Source: Rhyacichthys aspro (lineage: Eukaryota; Chordata; Actinopteri; Gobiiformes; Rhyacichthyidae). Taken from it: 64,000 nt of DNA. Position numbers and translations under genes: made by a program. Below the pieces are notes generated by a model. It was not told the origin of the DNA. It made no database searches and was given only the letters and a program-made list of their open reading frames with translations. Where the stretch lies: NCBI GenBank assembly GCA_036850595.1, contig CM072154.1, positions 14,453,330-14,517,329 of the forward strand, read 5' to 3'. Positions 1 through 11,200 of the stretch are shown here, piece by piece; positions within the stretch are counted from its first letter, which is position 1, and every line of letters starts with the position of its first letter.

Positions 1-3000
1 GCCCTTGTGACTAGAAACTTGTAAAACAGCCATCCAGCAAGAACAGAGGAACTCAAGCTTCTTGTAATGTGTTCTGAAAGATGTAGACAGTAAATAAATG
101 TTTTTACACTTTTAAAGAGTAAGTGAGAACACTTTGTGCTGAGGGTGACACATTTACCTGAACCAGCAGGTTAAAAGCACAGCCTCTAAACACACTGACA
201 CTGATACTTTTCTATGAACTAACCAGCTGCATTACACCACACCAAGATCATCTGTCGGATCTTTACAAGTTGTCTTCTTTTTAAATACCTCATCACCTCG
301 TGCCAGTTCTTACCCAAATTAGGATTCAAATGCTCTTAGGGTAAGGCCGTCACACGGTGTGACGTGTAGCTATACAGGAAGTGGCTGCACAAGCATGGCC
401 TTTTTTAAACACCACCCAAAGAATTTAAATGTTGTCACTACAAATCTATCGCAACTGTACTGTTATGGCAGATATATTGTCTTGCTACTGCTTAAAATTA
501 AAGTCACAGTGAGTAATAAGATCTAATATTAATAGAAATAATGTGAATTCTGGTTTGAAGTTGATACTTTAATGGTGAATGTGTTACCAATCTGCTACAT
601 ACCTTAGAAAGAGTATACTCAATCAAACATGTACTTAATAAAAATAAAGGTCTAAATAAAATAAAGGTCTGACAAGTGCTGATAATCCAGAGTTCATTGA
701 TGGCTATAAAGCAGATAGTTGTTTGTCTGTGTAAGTACTGTGACTAAACTATGCTATCTTTTCATTCTGTCATTTCAGGACAGTATATTTCACAAGCTTT
801 TTTAATAAACAAGCATTTTTAATTAAAAAAATCTTACAACTGCCACTGTTGTGCAGCTTTAGACATTCACATCTGGGCATTTTTCGCTTTAACCAATACA
901 GTGGCATTCAGAAGGGAGTAGTCTCAGGATAGTCTCAGGAGGCAGGTACCTGACTTCCTGTCTTCCTTGTCTCCCCGGATCTGGAGGTGTGCGTATGTCA
1001 AAACTCACTCCAGTGGGATTCTCTCATGTTTTAATTAAATAAACTGCTCCAATCAGGCCCAGCTGTGCCCTGGCTACCCCCGTCTGCATCACTCAGCAAC
1101 CATGCTCAGGGCAGCAGAGGCCGGGGCATTGGAGACGAGAGGCGCACAGAGAAAATAATAGCACAAAAGTGGGGCATCGAGCTCTCAGCCACCTGGGTAT
1201 CACAGGGAAAGGAAGCCCTGCTCAGGTGCTGTGGTTGGGTTCCCCCATGTGCAAACCAGCTCAGCTAATCTCTTTCATCCTTCCCCTTTCATGCCCCCAT
1301 CCTCCTGCCTAAGCCCCTTTTCTACATTTCTACATTTTTAGGCTCCTCCTTTGCACTAGGTCCAAAATAGTATATACAAATACCATACATTTCTGTCTTG
1401 TCTCTGCATGTAACCTGCTACCTTGACCTACTCTAAAAGGGGGTATTTGCTGGACACGTGTGTGAAGCATGGTAGGTTTTGAAAGATGCCAACAATGTGT
1501 GGGGTGGGCCATAGTCAGGCAAACAGCATGACAAGTAAAAATGAACAGCAGCTGAAAAAACGGACTAATTTTAGACACAAACCCATTTTTTTATATTGCA
1601 AAACTGCATGCTTTTCAACAATCTGAAAGCCTTTTCCAGCTTCAAAAACTGATCAGAGATTAGAGTAGATATGGTTTAGTGTTATTCTTAACCAACTCCA
1701 TTTCCTGCCCTGTACATCTGTCTGACAAATAGCCAGCTCAATGGGGCTGCGCTAACCAGGGAAATCCAACCCTCAGTTGATATATGGCATATTCATTAAT
1801 ACCACTACCACTAAGTTAGTTATTTCTGAAAAAAGCTGTCCATTTGTTTAAGCATTCACTCTCAATCCTCACCCAGTTTTCTTCGCCTCTCCATATACTA
1901 CAGTTCTTCCATGCCCACAATGTGTAAAAAACTTAACTGTAGCTTTTAGTAACAGTAGCTGAAGCAGTTTTTCTTCTTGTTAACATCTATAATTAATAGA
2001 CTGGGGCTGTTGGTGCTTGTTTGGTTCCTGAACAAGCTCCCAGTAAGCCATCGGCCGTTACAATACCCGGGAGGATGTGGCCAAGTGCAGTTTCTAGTCA
2101 GCTTCCAGACACCATCAATACTTCAGCTATGAACGGGTAAAAGGAGAATTATTTGTATTCCTGTTCCTCAACAATTTATCTCTTCATTTGTTTCATATTT
2201 AAAAGAATCATTGCTCTGTAGTCATTCCTGTCAGTGAAGTGTGCTCCATGAGAACTGATCCTTTTATTGATTATATTGTCAACAGCAAGTAAAAAGTGTG
2301 AATGGATCGATGGTCATTCTCACAGGTGAGAGTTCTAGCTTCCTCTTTGATATTTCAGGAAGATGACTCGAACACTGTTTCACTCATTTAGTCATTTCCT
2401 TTCTCTAAACGCATAAATAGTTTGGTTCTCACTAGTGAGCCCGTAGACAAGCAGGTGCACTGACCCCAAGCAGTCAATGCTCAGTTTTGGCTGACGGGCT
2501 TGGAAAATCCCCTACTGGCTTATTCATAGTGTTTCCTGATTCCCTGTTCTTGAACAAAAATTTATGTAGTACAAATTGTCTCTAAAAGTGTGACGCTCAA
2601 CTGATACCTGGTAAATGACCATCATTAAAACAGCTACAGTTAGACAAGAATAGATACTCTTTCAGGTATGCAATCATCTACAGTATGAGGGAAGCCAAAC
2701 CTTACTGAGCATGTTTGACAAGCACAGCAGGATAACTGGCATTGCATTGAATAAGAGACAGTAAACATTTCCTTATAACATTCAACTCTTTTGCCCAGGA
2801 CAGAAGAATACAGAAGCCTCCATGTAAACATATTTATGTCTGTTAGCAAATTCATCAAAGCTGCTCTGAACTTGACTTAGATTCAAGGACAGTCAGGTGG
2901 AAGAACCAACCCACCACTTAGATGTGCACAAGTTAACCTATGGATAAGAGAGGCTTGGCTTTCATAAGAGTAATAATGACAGGCATATGGACTGATATAC

Positions 3001-3626
3001 GAAGAGTGGACTGTGGACTATGGGAGGCCACTCCGCAGAGAGGATGATAGGCATGACTCACTCACAGAAGAGGGAAAAGGGGAAAGGGTAATCAGGCCCA
3101 TTTGATTAAGTCATCAAGAGAAGCATTCAGAACACATGACAATTTATGCAAAGGAGGATTTGTTTCAGTGTGCTATTTATGTTCACTTAATTGGAATCAT
3201 TCAAAAACCTTGAACAAATGCTGCCAAAACTAGTCAAAAATAGACTTGTTTGGAATATGCCTTAAGTGCTCTAAGTATAACAGCAATGACCAAGAATCAA
3301 GCCTGAACATATCCCAGACATTTAATCATAGCTTTTGGGCCTTCTTACAGTATAATTACAGTAGCCATAAACCTCATAGGTAGCACTATTATTTCTTCGC
3401 CAGCCAGGTACTAGGCTATTATAGGATTGAGTTCCAGCATCCAGCTGAATCTCATCATCGATTGGAAGAGATCAGGCTCAGGAGCGGCGCATGGCCCCTT
3501 CCCTTGTCTACACTGGCAAGCCGAGCTGTCAAACATGACCTAACAGCCCATAGAAACAACCCCAGTTTATCTACAATTATGATCATTTTAAAATAATAAT
3601 CACTACAATGTTTTGATTTTACTCAC
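1..3626 (-). other. Intron 1 of b4galt5 (partial), no coding exon seen
   Basis: This stretch lies downstream, in minus-strand terms, of the b4galt5 first coding exon, whose GT donor is at 3626-3625. I looked for the next B4GALT5 coding exon on the minus strand (the segment after the signal anchor, with a Tyr-Leu-Phe-Met stretch) and did not find it. The only ORFs are short and match no family I know. The text is ordinary AT-rich unique sequence. The rest of the gene is therefore expected to the left of the window. Confidence 0.7.
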
Positions 3627-3735
3627 CGATACCAGGTGCGGAGTAGATGAAATACAATGCGGAGGTGGACAGCGAGAAAAGGAATAAAAGCCCAAGGAAT
3701 GACCTTCTCCGGAACCGCAAATGTGTCGGCATCAT
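3627..3735 (-). CDS. b4galt5: Beta-1,4-galactosyltransferase 5, first coding exon (partial gene)
   Basis: The exon encodes 36 residues plus one base. It begins Met-Met-Pro-Thr-His, continues with a basic cytosolic tail (RFRRR at residues 7-11), then a hydrophobic signal anchor (about 12-33, with the LFLFSLS and ALYFIY blocks typical of B4GALT5/6) and ends at APGI. This is the type II Golgi membrane N-terminus of the enzyme that transfers galactose from UDP-galactose to glucosylceramide and to N-glycan GlcNAc. A canonical donor (gtgagt, minus strand) follows at 3626-3621. The frame stays open upstream to an ATG at 3894, but the family N-terminus favours 3735 or the adjacent ATG at 3732; the second has A at -3. 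B4GALT6 is similar here; adjacency to slc9a8, as in human, decides for B4GALT5. The catalytic domain is outside the window. Confidence 0.87.
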
Positions 3736-5023
3736 ACAGGCAGCCAAAGCACACACAGGCACGTTTGCGTTTCTGCAATAAAGCGATAGCAGTTTCGATG
3801 AGCTCAGATACCAGCGCCAGTGGTCCTCGCCGCGGACAGTCAGGGTGAAATGAGCCGAGTACAGTGGTCGGTCTGCGGCAGCGGTGAGGAACACAGCGAC
3901 TAAGGAAGTCAGTCTATTTCCGCGGCAGGTCGAACACGGGAGAGGACCTCCAATTTAATGAGGACATAGAGAACCCATTCCTGGAGCGATGGTTTACTGA
4001 GCTCAACGTATGTCTTATTTCTGAACGGCAGAAAACACACCTTTATTTTAATAAGAGGCCATCATTTGGCTCGCCCAGTTTGTTGCTGATGGTGTGCTGC
4101 CGCTTCAGTGTTTCGCCTACCCGCCTACCAGCCCTATGAATGGAGCTTCCCCTTCGCAAAATGAGCAATTCCAACGAGTGGGCGTTAACCATCGATGGCG
4201 TTCACAGCGCCCCTCAAACTGGCACAGCACGCTTCAGACGTTAGGACGTAAAGTGGCGACCAAATTCGTAAAAACGTAACATATCCTTCGTATCTTCGAC
4301 AACTATCGCAGTGTTGCCATGGCACCTGAGTGGATGAGTTCGAAGTTGATCACTAAACTTGGGCTAGTGTCTAAAATAATATTGTGAAATTTTGGAGACG
4401 AACAGAACAGAACCTTTTTAGACCTTTGTCCCCCATCTTCTTATATGTTGTAATACTTTTTGTCATGGCTAAATACCATTGTGTAACTTTGTTTAGATTT
4501 CTGTAGGCTTATGCTTTCAAGCATTGTTATTTCTATTCAAAGACAATACAGGTACCATTGTAGAAACATGGACTCATACAAATAAGTTCGGTTGAGTTTA
4601 AACACATTTAATTTCTTATCTGTATTATAACTTTTTATGCCTTGACTAAAGGGTTTATTTGAACTACACAAACCCTAATTCTGCTCGCAAATACAATGAC
4701 TCACGGGAAATGTAGTATAAAAGTGGCACCCGAATCTTTCATAGATACATAATGGCATAATTTGGCATTAATTACCAAGTAGGACCCGTTTGTAACAGAC
4801 ATAAATATTTGCATCCCGATATAAAACTGTCTCAGAAATGTTTATTTCGCTGTTTGCGAGTCACGTTCAACACAAGACAGGACTACAATTTCCTACAAGC
4901 ACCTCACCAGGAAGTGAAGCGGCGTAGTAGTGACACCGAGCTGTCGACATGGAACTGGCTGGTGTTTTTAGATGTAAAAGGTTTTTTAGGAAGTGAAAAA
5001 TATCTATGTATAGTTATACCACA
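3736..5023. promoter_or_regulatory. Head-to-head promoter region between b4galt5 and slc9a8
   Basis: The two start codons diverge across about 1.3 kb. The part next to b4galt5 (to about 4330) holds many CpGs compared with the AT-rich sequence around it, as in a CpG-island promoter and 5' UTR. Nearer slc9a8 there are two ETS-type motifs (AGGAAGTG at 4910-4917 and 4988-4995). No convincing TATA box stands at a fitting distance from either gene. Transcription starts cannot be placed exactly from sequence. Coregulation of the pair is possible but inferred. Confidence 0.6.
4949..4996 (+). other. Upstream ORF (15 codons) in the slc9a8 leader
   Basis: ATG at 4949 opens a 15-codon frame that stops at TGA 4994-4996, 27 bases before the slc9a8 start at 5024 and in the same frame. 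If transcription begins upstream of it, the uORF could damp translation of slc9a8. Whether it lies in the mRNA is not known. Confidence 0.35.
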
Positions 5024-5244
5024 ATGAGAGGCTTTCGTTGTGTAGTTATAGTAGCCTTTGCATTGCTGTTATTTGTAAATCTGTGTATGCTAACGCTAGC
5101 CGAACAGCACGAGAGAGCTGAAGACAGACAGGATGACGACGGTCATAAACTGGCTGCAGCTAAAAAACAGCAAGGATTAATAAATCATGAAGAAAACGAT
5201 GGAACAGCTGAAAGCAAGCAACGGAAGGAAGGGCAGTCTACAAG
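5024..5244 (+). CDS. slc9a8: slc9a8 coding exon 1 (signal peptide and luminal N-terminus)
   Basis: Encodes residues 1-73 and ends in phase 2 (AG, completed to Ser by the first base of exon 2). A hydrophobic stretch at residues 6-25 ends at Thr-Leu-Ala, a good signal-peptidase site. It is followed by a charged, Glu/Asp/Lys/Gln-rich luminal segment. Donor caag/gtttga is weak but the only one that keeps phase. An in-frame ATG at 5006 has T at -3. Confidence 0.8.
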
Positions 5245-8200
5245 GTTTGAAAGCTTATTTCTGTATTCACTTTTCGTGGAAGTTCACACCAGCTGGCTTT
5301 CCTCCTAGACTGCATTTAGCATCTTTGTAAAAAAATAAAATAAAAGTACAGTTATATGCTGGTCTTGGTAGTACGAATTTAGAAGTTTGTTTATTCATTC
5401 GTTTGTATGCCACTTTAAATTTAGTTGTTAAAACGCATAATAATAAGCAGGTCAAAAGTATTGCCTATTATTACTATATTGGGTTGTCCTACTCTATCTC
5501 TGCAGCAATTCAAATGACACAGATACTTATAGCAATGACACCCTTCAGTCCCCAACAACAACCACCAAACCAACAACCCTGGCACCACCAACTGTCAAGC
5601 CTATTCTTCCTGTCCAGACTGGAGTCAAGGCCCAAGAAGAGGAGCAGTCTAGCGGACTGACCATATTTTTCAGCCTGTTAGTTATTGGTTGGTATTAATA
5701 TTCTTTTATCCTTTTGTTCATTTTTCAACTAATAATACTGATTCTCTTTGCATCCTTGATATAACACTTGTGAATGCTGCAAATGGAGATTACTACAATT
5801 TACACTGTAACTTGGGTATTATCTTTTGAGCCGGAAATGTACAGCCACCTAAGTGTTTTGTTAACTCAAATGTATGGATAATGATTCTTGGTAGGGGAAA
5901 TGGATAAGACAAAGGATGTGGCTAATATGTGAAAGACCACAAAGTGCCTCTTCAGGCCCAGAAAGTGCCCATTATGCTGTTTTGTTCAGAGTCCCATATA
6001 TTGTAGGCTTTGCATATGGCATAAATGATGCATTATGTTACAGTTCCATTAAGTCATGTTAGAAGAAACATACATGTTTTAACAATATGTGTTCCTTCAT
6101 ACAGGACATGCAGTTTTTGTTTGTTTTCACTGTAAACAAACAAAGAGTTACACTCAATGATTTTTACATTTTCTTTAAATACAGTAACCTCATACTACCT
6201 TATCTCTTTTCATAGACAGGGTTTATGTATACATTAAAGATAATGTTATATCCATGCTTGTGTGAAGTTTAGCAATGACAAGTTAGAGTCAAAGTAAGAG
6301 GTATGAGATCCTTTTTCATATGAATTCCAGAAACATTTTATTCAAAATAAAATCACAATTTAAGATGTGCCTATCAGTCTGATATGAGTGACTGTTGGCC
6401 ATGATATGCATCTTGTTTTTCATATATATTCTGATATTTGTTCTCCCCTTTTACCACAGGTATCTGCATCATATTGGTGCATCTTCTTATTAAATTCAAG
6501 CTACATTTTCTTCCTGAAAGTGTTGCTGTTGTGTCGCTTGGTGAGTATAGTACCTACCATAAACAGATTTTACAACACAGTAACTTAACTGACCATGACT
6601 ACATTTGCATTTAGCAGTAGAAAATTAAACTTTTATCCATGTGTGAAATGAGTGATTAGATATTTTTAGACTACTATTAGAAAAGCCAAATATGTTTTGT
6701 TATTTTCCATATATATCGTTAAATATAGTCTATATTTACATTCAAGGAAACATCTTCGTATACTCAAATTTCCTTTTTCCATTAAAATGTTTTTACTTCT
6801 TTATAGGTTGAGCTACATCCTCAAATATTTCCATTGTGTCCTGCCTTACATGTTTGTTACTCTCTGTGACATAAGGCCATTTTGACACCATAAACCTTTT
6901 TCTCATGTGTACCCTGTGTTGTGCATGGGAGACACACAGAATTTAAAGCTGGGGACCCCTGTTCAACAGAGATAACACCCTCACAAATCCGGAAGGTCTG
7001 CTTTTCCTTCCTCATTGTTTCCTCTTTCATTGTGGGTTTTCCTTTGCACCATCCCTTTCCATCTATCTGGACTTGCAGTCTGCCTTGAACAGAATACTTT
7101 TCATTCTTAAGCCTTAATTTTATGGTGACAATTCTTTTCTCTGTTCTTTACACATGTTTGTGTTTCCCTCAGCTTTTTAATTAACGTCTTTATCCAGTGA
7201 GTGTGTAACGTGAGAGCTAAGGGCCTAAGGGGACACGCTCAAAGCCACAAATAAAACAATTGCTCGCTCCGTCTCTTTGAATATTTTTATTACTGAACTA
7301 CACTATTTGCCAAGCCGCCATTATTTTTTACACTGCACTTCAGATTTGCAGCATTTTTACATTCACAGCAAATGAAATTTTCATGACGTGGTAAAAAATT
7401 AAACAGTTGTATTGTTTTTTCCTGTTAACACTGTCTCTTTGTTCTCTCTAGGAATTCTGATGGGAGGGTTCATTAAGATCATTGAATTCCAGGAGCTGGC
7501 CAACTGGAAGGTATACAATCTGTCTGTTTACCCGTGCTGACCTGGCTGATTGATTTGTTATTCATTTAATTCATTACAAGTATAATAGCATAGAACAAAT
7601 GAATTATTAAGCGCACAATGTAATGGTTTGCTGCAATAATTTTTTATGAATTTTTGCAAATTCATAAACCAGCACTACACACGCTACAATCTTGATACTA
7701 ATTAGAGGGCAGGAACAGATATTGATATTTTGAAAATGCTCTAACTTATTACGAGCATATGTTTTAATCTTTTATCTCTGTTTGATGCATTGAAAACCAC
7801 AGCAAATTTTCTGGGAATCCCCCCACCCTTGTCCTGCAAAGCACTGCTCACTACTCTCGGTTTCTCTTAGTTTGCCTGTTTGTTTTGCGATGGTCTGTCA
7901 TTCCTGCCTTGTGTCACAAATATCATGTCTTTCGTACCTTTCGGCATCATATTTACTGTCCCTTTTAGTTGCTGCCTCTTCCTACTATCTCCCAAAGAGC
8001 TGTCTTTTTTTCTGCCGGTTCTCACAGCCTTTAATTAACATTCCTTGTTCTCTGCCAGCGAGTGAGCGAACGAACAAGAGAGGAAGGGGGTGGGGAGAAA
8101 AAGCGGGACAGGTTGTGTCAATGTTTCTTACACACAGGAACTCATTGTTGTTTAGCCTGGAGGGCCCCATGTGTTGCTGAATCACTGGACCTAGTAACTA

Positions 8201-11200
8201 GAGCCCCCGGAGCCCCCTTACCTCTTTGGCCCTGTCCTTTGAATATCTGAACTGCCATCACATGCTCACCTGTCCATAAAGGCAGCATTCTCCTGACTCT
8301 GCAGCCTCATGGGACCTGCAGTATAACAGTTACATAGTTAATGTAGTTAGTTGTTCTGAAAATAGATTACCTATCATTTTGGATTTCAAGAGATATTGTC
8401 AAACAATATGCAGCCTAATTTTTTATACACATATGCGTCACCATCTTGCATGGTGTCCCAGTTGGCAAATCTAACATGCCCTCAGCACCGACCTGGAAAC
8501 AACCAAGGGTGGTCAAACCCCACAGGCAGCATCATTCTGTCATCACTGGCTTTGTCCTCACCTTCTCTCGCTCTTTGAAACCACCTCAGCTTTGTTTAAT
8601 GGTCTCTGTATATTCAGATATATGCTGTTTTTTTCATTCCATGTGCTTTTTCTCTGTACTTTGCCTATTTTCCCAATGCTCTGAAATAGACGGAAGGAAT
8701 AGTATGGGACTAAAAATACCACATTAGGAAATTGTTTAGGGCTATCACAGCAGTAAGCATAGGTGAATTTATTAGACTGTGCTGTGTTGTCCAAATAATC
8801 ATTGTGTGTTTGTAGTGTCACAGCGTGCATTGTTGTCTGCAGTCATCATTTTCCTCTGTGGCTGCAGTGGTGTGTTTTAAACCCCAGAGAAGTGCATATC
8901 TTTAATAGATATGTCCCACATCGCAGGGAAAGGAGGAGAGCAGTTTTAATTGTGGTTTAGTTTTCCCATGTGGTGATGTCACCGAGTGTGAAAGTGGAGC
9001 CTCTGGGGAGCCTGTACTTCCAACAAATGGCTGTATATTGCTCCCTCTTATAGTTTCACTGCAATATCAGTTTTTTAATTACTCACTTAATATTTTCTCG
9101 TTTAACTCTTGCGTTGTCCCAGCATCCCCTCCCCTTTTATGTCATACGTTTATCATTCCTCTTCCTCCAACACATTCTTCTGTGGTTATCAGTGCAGTGT
9201 CTGTAAATCTCATCATGTGATTTCACAAAGTATAGAAGTAACTAATTCGCTTAAACTGCTTACACAATAGTTTTAATTTTATTACCTCTTTGTCTATATA
9301 CCATATTGTAAGCATACAGTATTTGTACATTTCTATATATGGCAGTTAAACATGTGCACACATGCATGCATGCAGGAGTACAGCTGTAGATGTCAGATGT
9401 AGTGCATGCATGGGCTACTGCCCCCTCTCTCACATATTAATATTTATTTATGACCTTTCCCCTTCCCTGAAGGGTAAGGTCTGCTAGGGAAAAATGTCAG
9501 CAGCTTTTTTCCCAATCTGTAGACCTACATTTAATTGTTTAAGTGAATGGATACATTCTGAATTAAACTGTGAATAATTGCATTGACTTATCTTAGACTC
9601 TGTTGGATGAGGTCACACATAACTTACAATGAATTATTTTTGTAAGTACATTTTTATTTGTCTTTTAGAGAGACGTCACTAGTGTATGAAACACATATAC
9701 ACTGTGGTTTCGTCTAGAACTCATGGTGCATCATGCACAAACACAATGGCACATGATTGCTGCGCTTGATCTGGCAGCCCGGCCCATTTAGCTGAGAAGC
9801 AACAATGATTTCATTATATCGCTAAAATAATCAAGAGCGCTAAGGCCACTGGGCTACTTTGAGGTTGTGTGTGAGACTTGGATTAAAATAACATGCATAG
9901 TCTTTCCTTTGCCCATACAATGTGTGTGCAGGGATCTGTCAGGAGGAATTTAAAACATGTATGTACTGGCTGGCAGGGATTCCCTACTGATGAGAGTTTC
10001 TTCCTGAAGTCAACATCTAAATGCATTTTGACAAGTTGTTAGTCACAGTAAAGGGAAATTGTGCAGCAAGAAGTGTTGTATCAGCTGATAATCATAGAGC
10101 TGACTTTCCACTATCAGGTGAATAGTTAAGAAATTGTTGCAGGGCATTGCATAACATCCACATGCATTGCTTCATGAGAGGCACATACAATAATGTTTAA
10201 TAGCAGCTTTGACATATTGATCTTAGAAACTAGGCATAGAATGTTTATTGTGGACATCTAAATAACACATTATTTTTACTGGTCCTGTGTCTGTCTAAAA
10301 GGAGGAAGAAATGTTCCGACCCAACATGTTCTTCCTTTTGCTGCTACCACCTATCATCTTTGAGTCTGGATACTCTCTGCATAAGGTACAAATGAACTGT
10401 CAACAAATAGATAAATTAAAATACAATTTTTGACTAACAATAAAAACATAAATGTGTGAAAATGGTACTTGACTCATGAAGTCTGTGACAGTATTTTAAC
10501 AGAAATTCTGTGCCTGTTCTGACTCATGCTTTACATTTCAGTACTTACAGTAGTATAAGTATTCAAAAATATGAATATAGTGTCACAGTAATGCAGTATT
10601 TCAGTTTATGAATCTGTTTTTGTCTGTTAAGGGTAATTTCTTCCAAAACATTGGTTCTATATCTCTATTTGCTGTGATTGGCACCGCTTTTTCTGCATTC
10701 ATCGTTGGAGGGGGTATCTATTTCCTTGGACAGGTGAGAACAGTAGGATTGTGCTATCTGTCAACAACTTTGCTGCTTCTGAGAAACTGTGAAAAATGTT
10801 GTTGCTAATTGTTCTGTCCATTACCTCTCCCTCACTAATCTTTTCCTTGCATTGTATATTTCTAAATAGAGTAAGTCACTTGATTAACATGTCACAATTG
10901 ATTTTTCTCTCTCAGGCTGATGTTATCTATAAGATGACTATGACTGACAGGTGAGCCAGTCTCACTCTCTTTGTTGACTTTGACCATCAGTTTGATCAGC
11001 AATCTTATCACAAGGTCTATTTAGGAAATTCCCGCAGGCATTAATGTGTAGGTGATGCACTCAGTGCTTATTATGTTTATGTTATTAAATGGCAGCATTT
11101 ATAGTGCTTTTCAGCCAGTGTCACAGGCATTGGAGGGTTTCAGTGCCTGCCCAAGGACACTTTGACAGTATGATTGTGAGGTTCAAGGGTCAGACTGCCA

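Noticed and set aside
3619..3894. A 91-codon minus-strand frame starting at 3894
   Set aside because: Only the part from 3735 to 3627 matches B4GALT5. The upstream 53 codons do not resemble any family N-terminus and are taken as 5' UTR; the last codons run into the intron.
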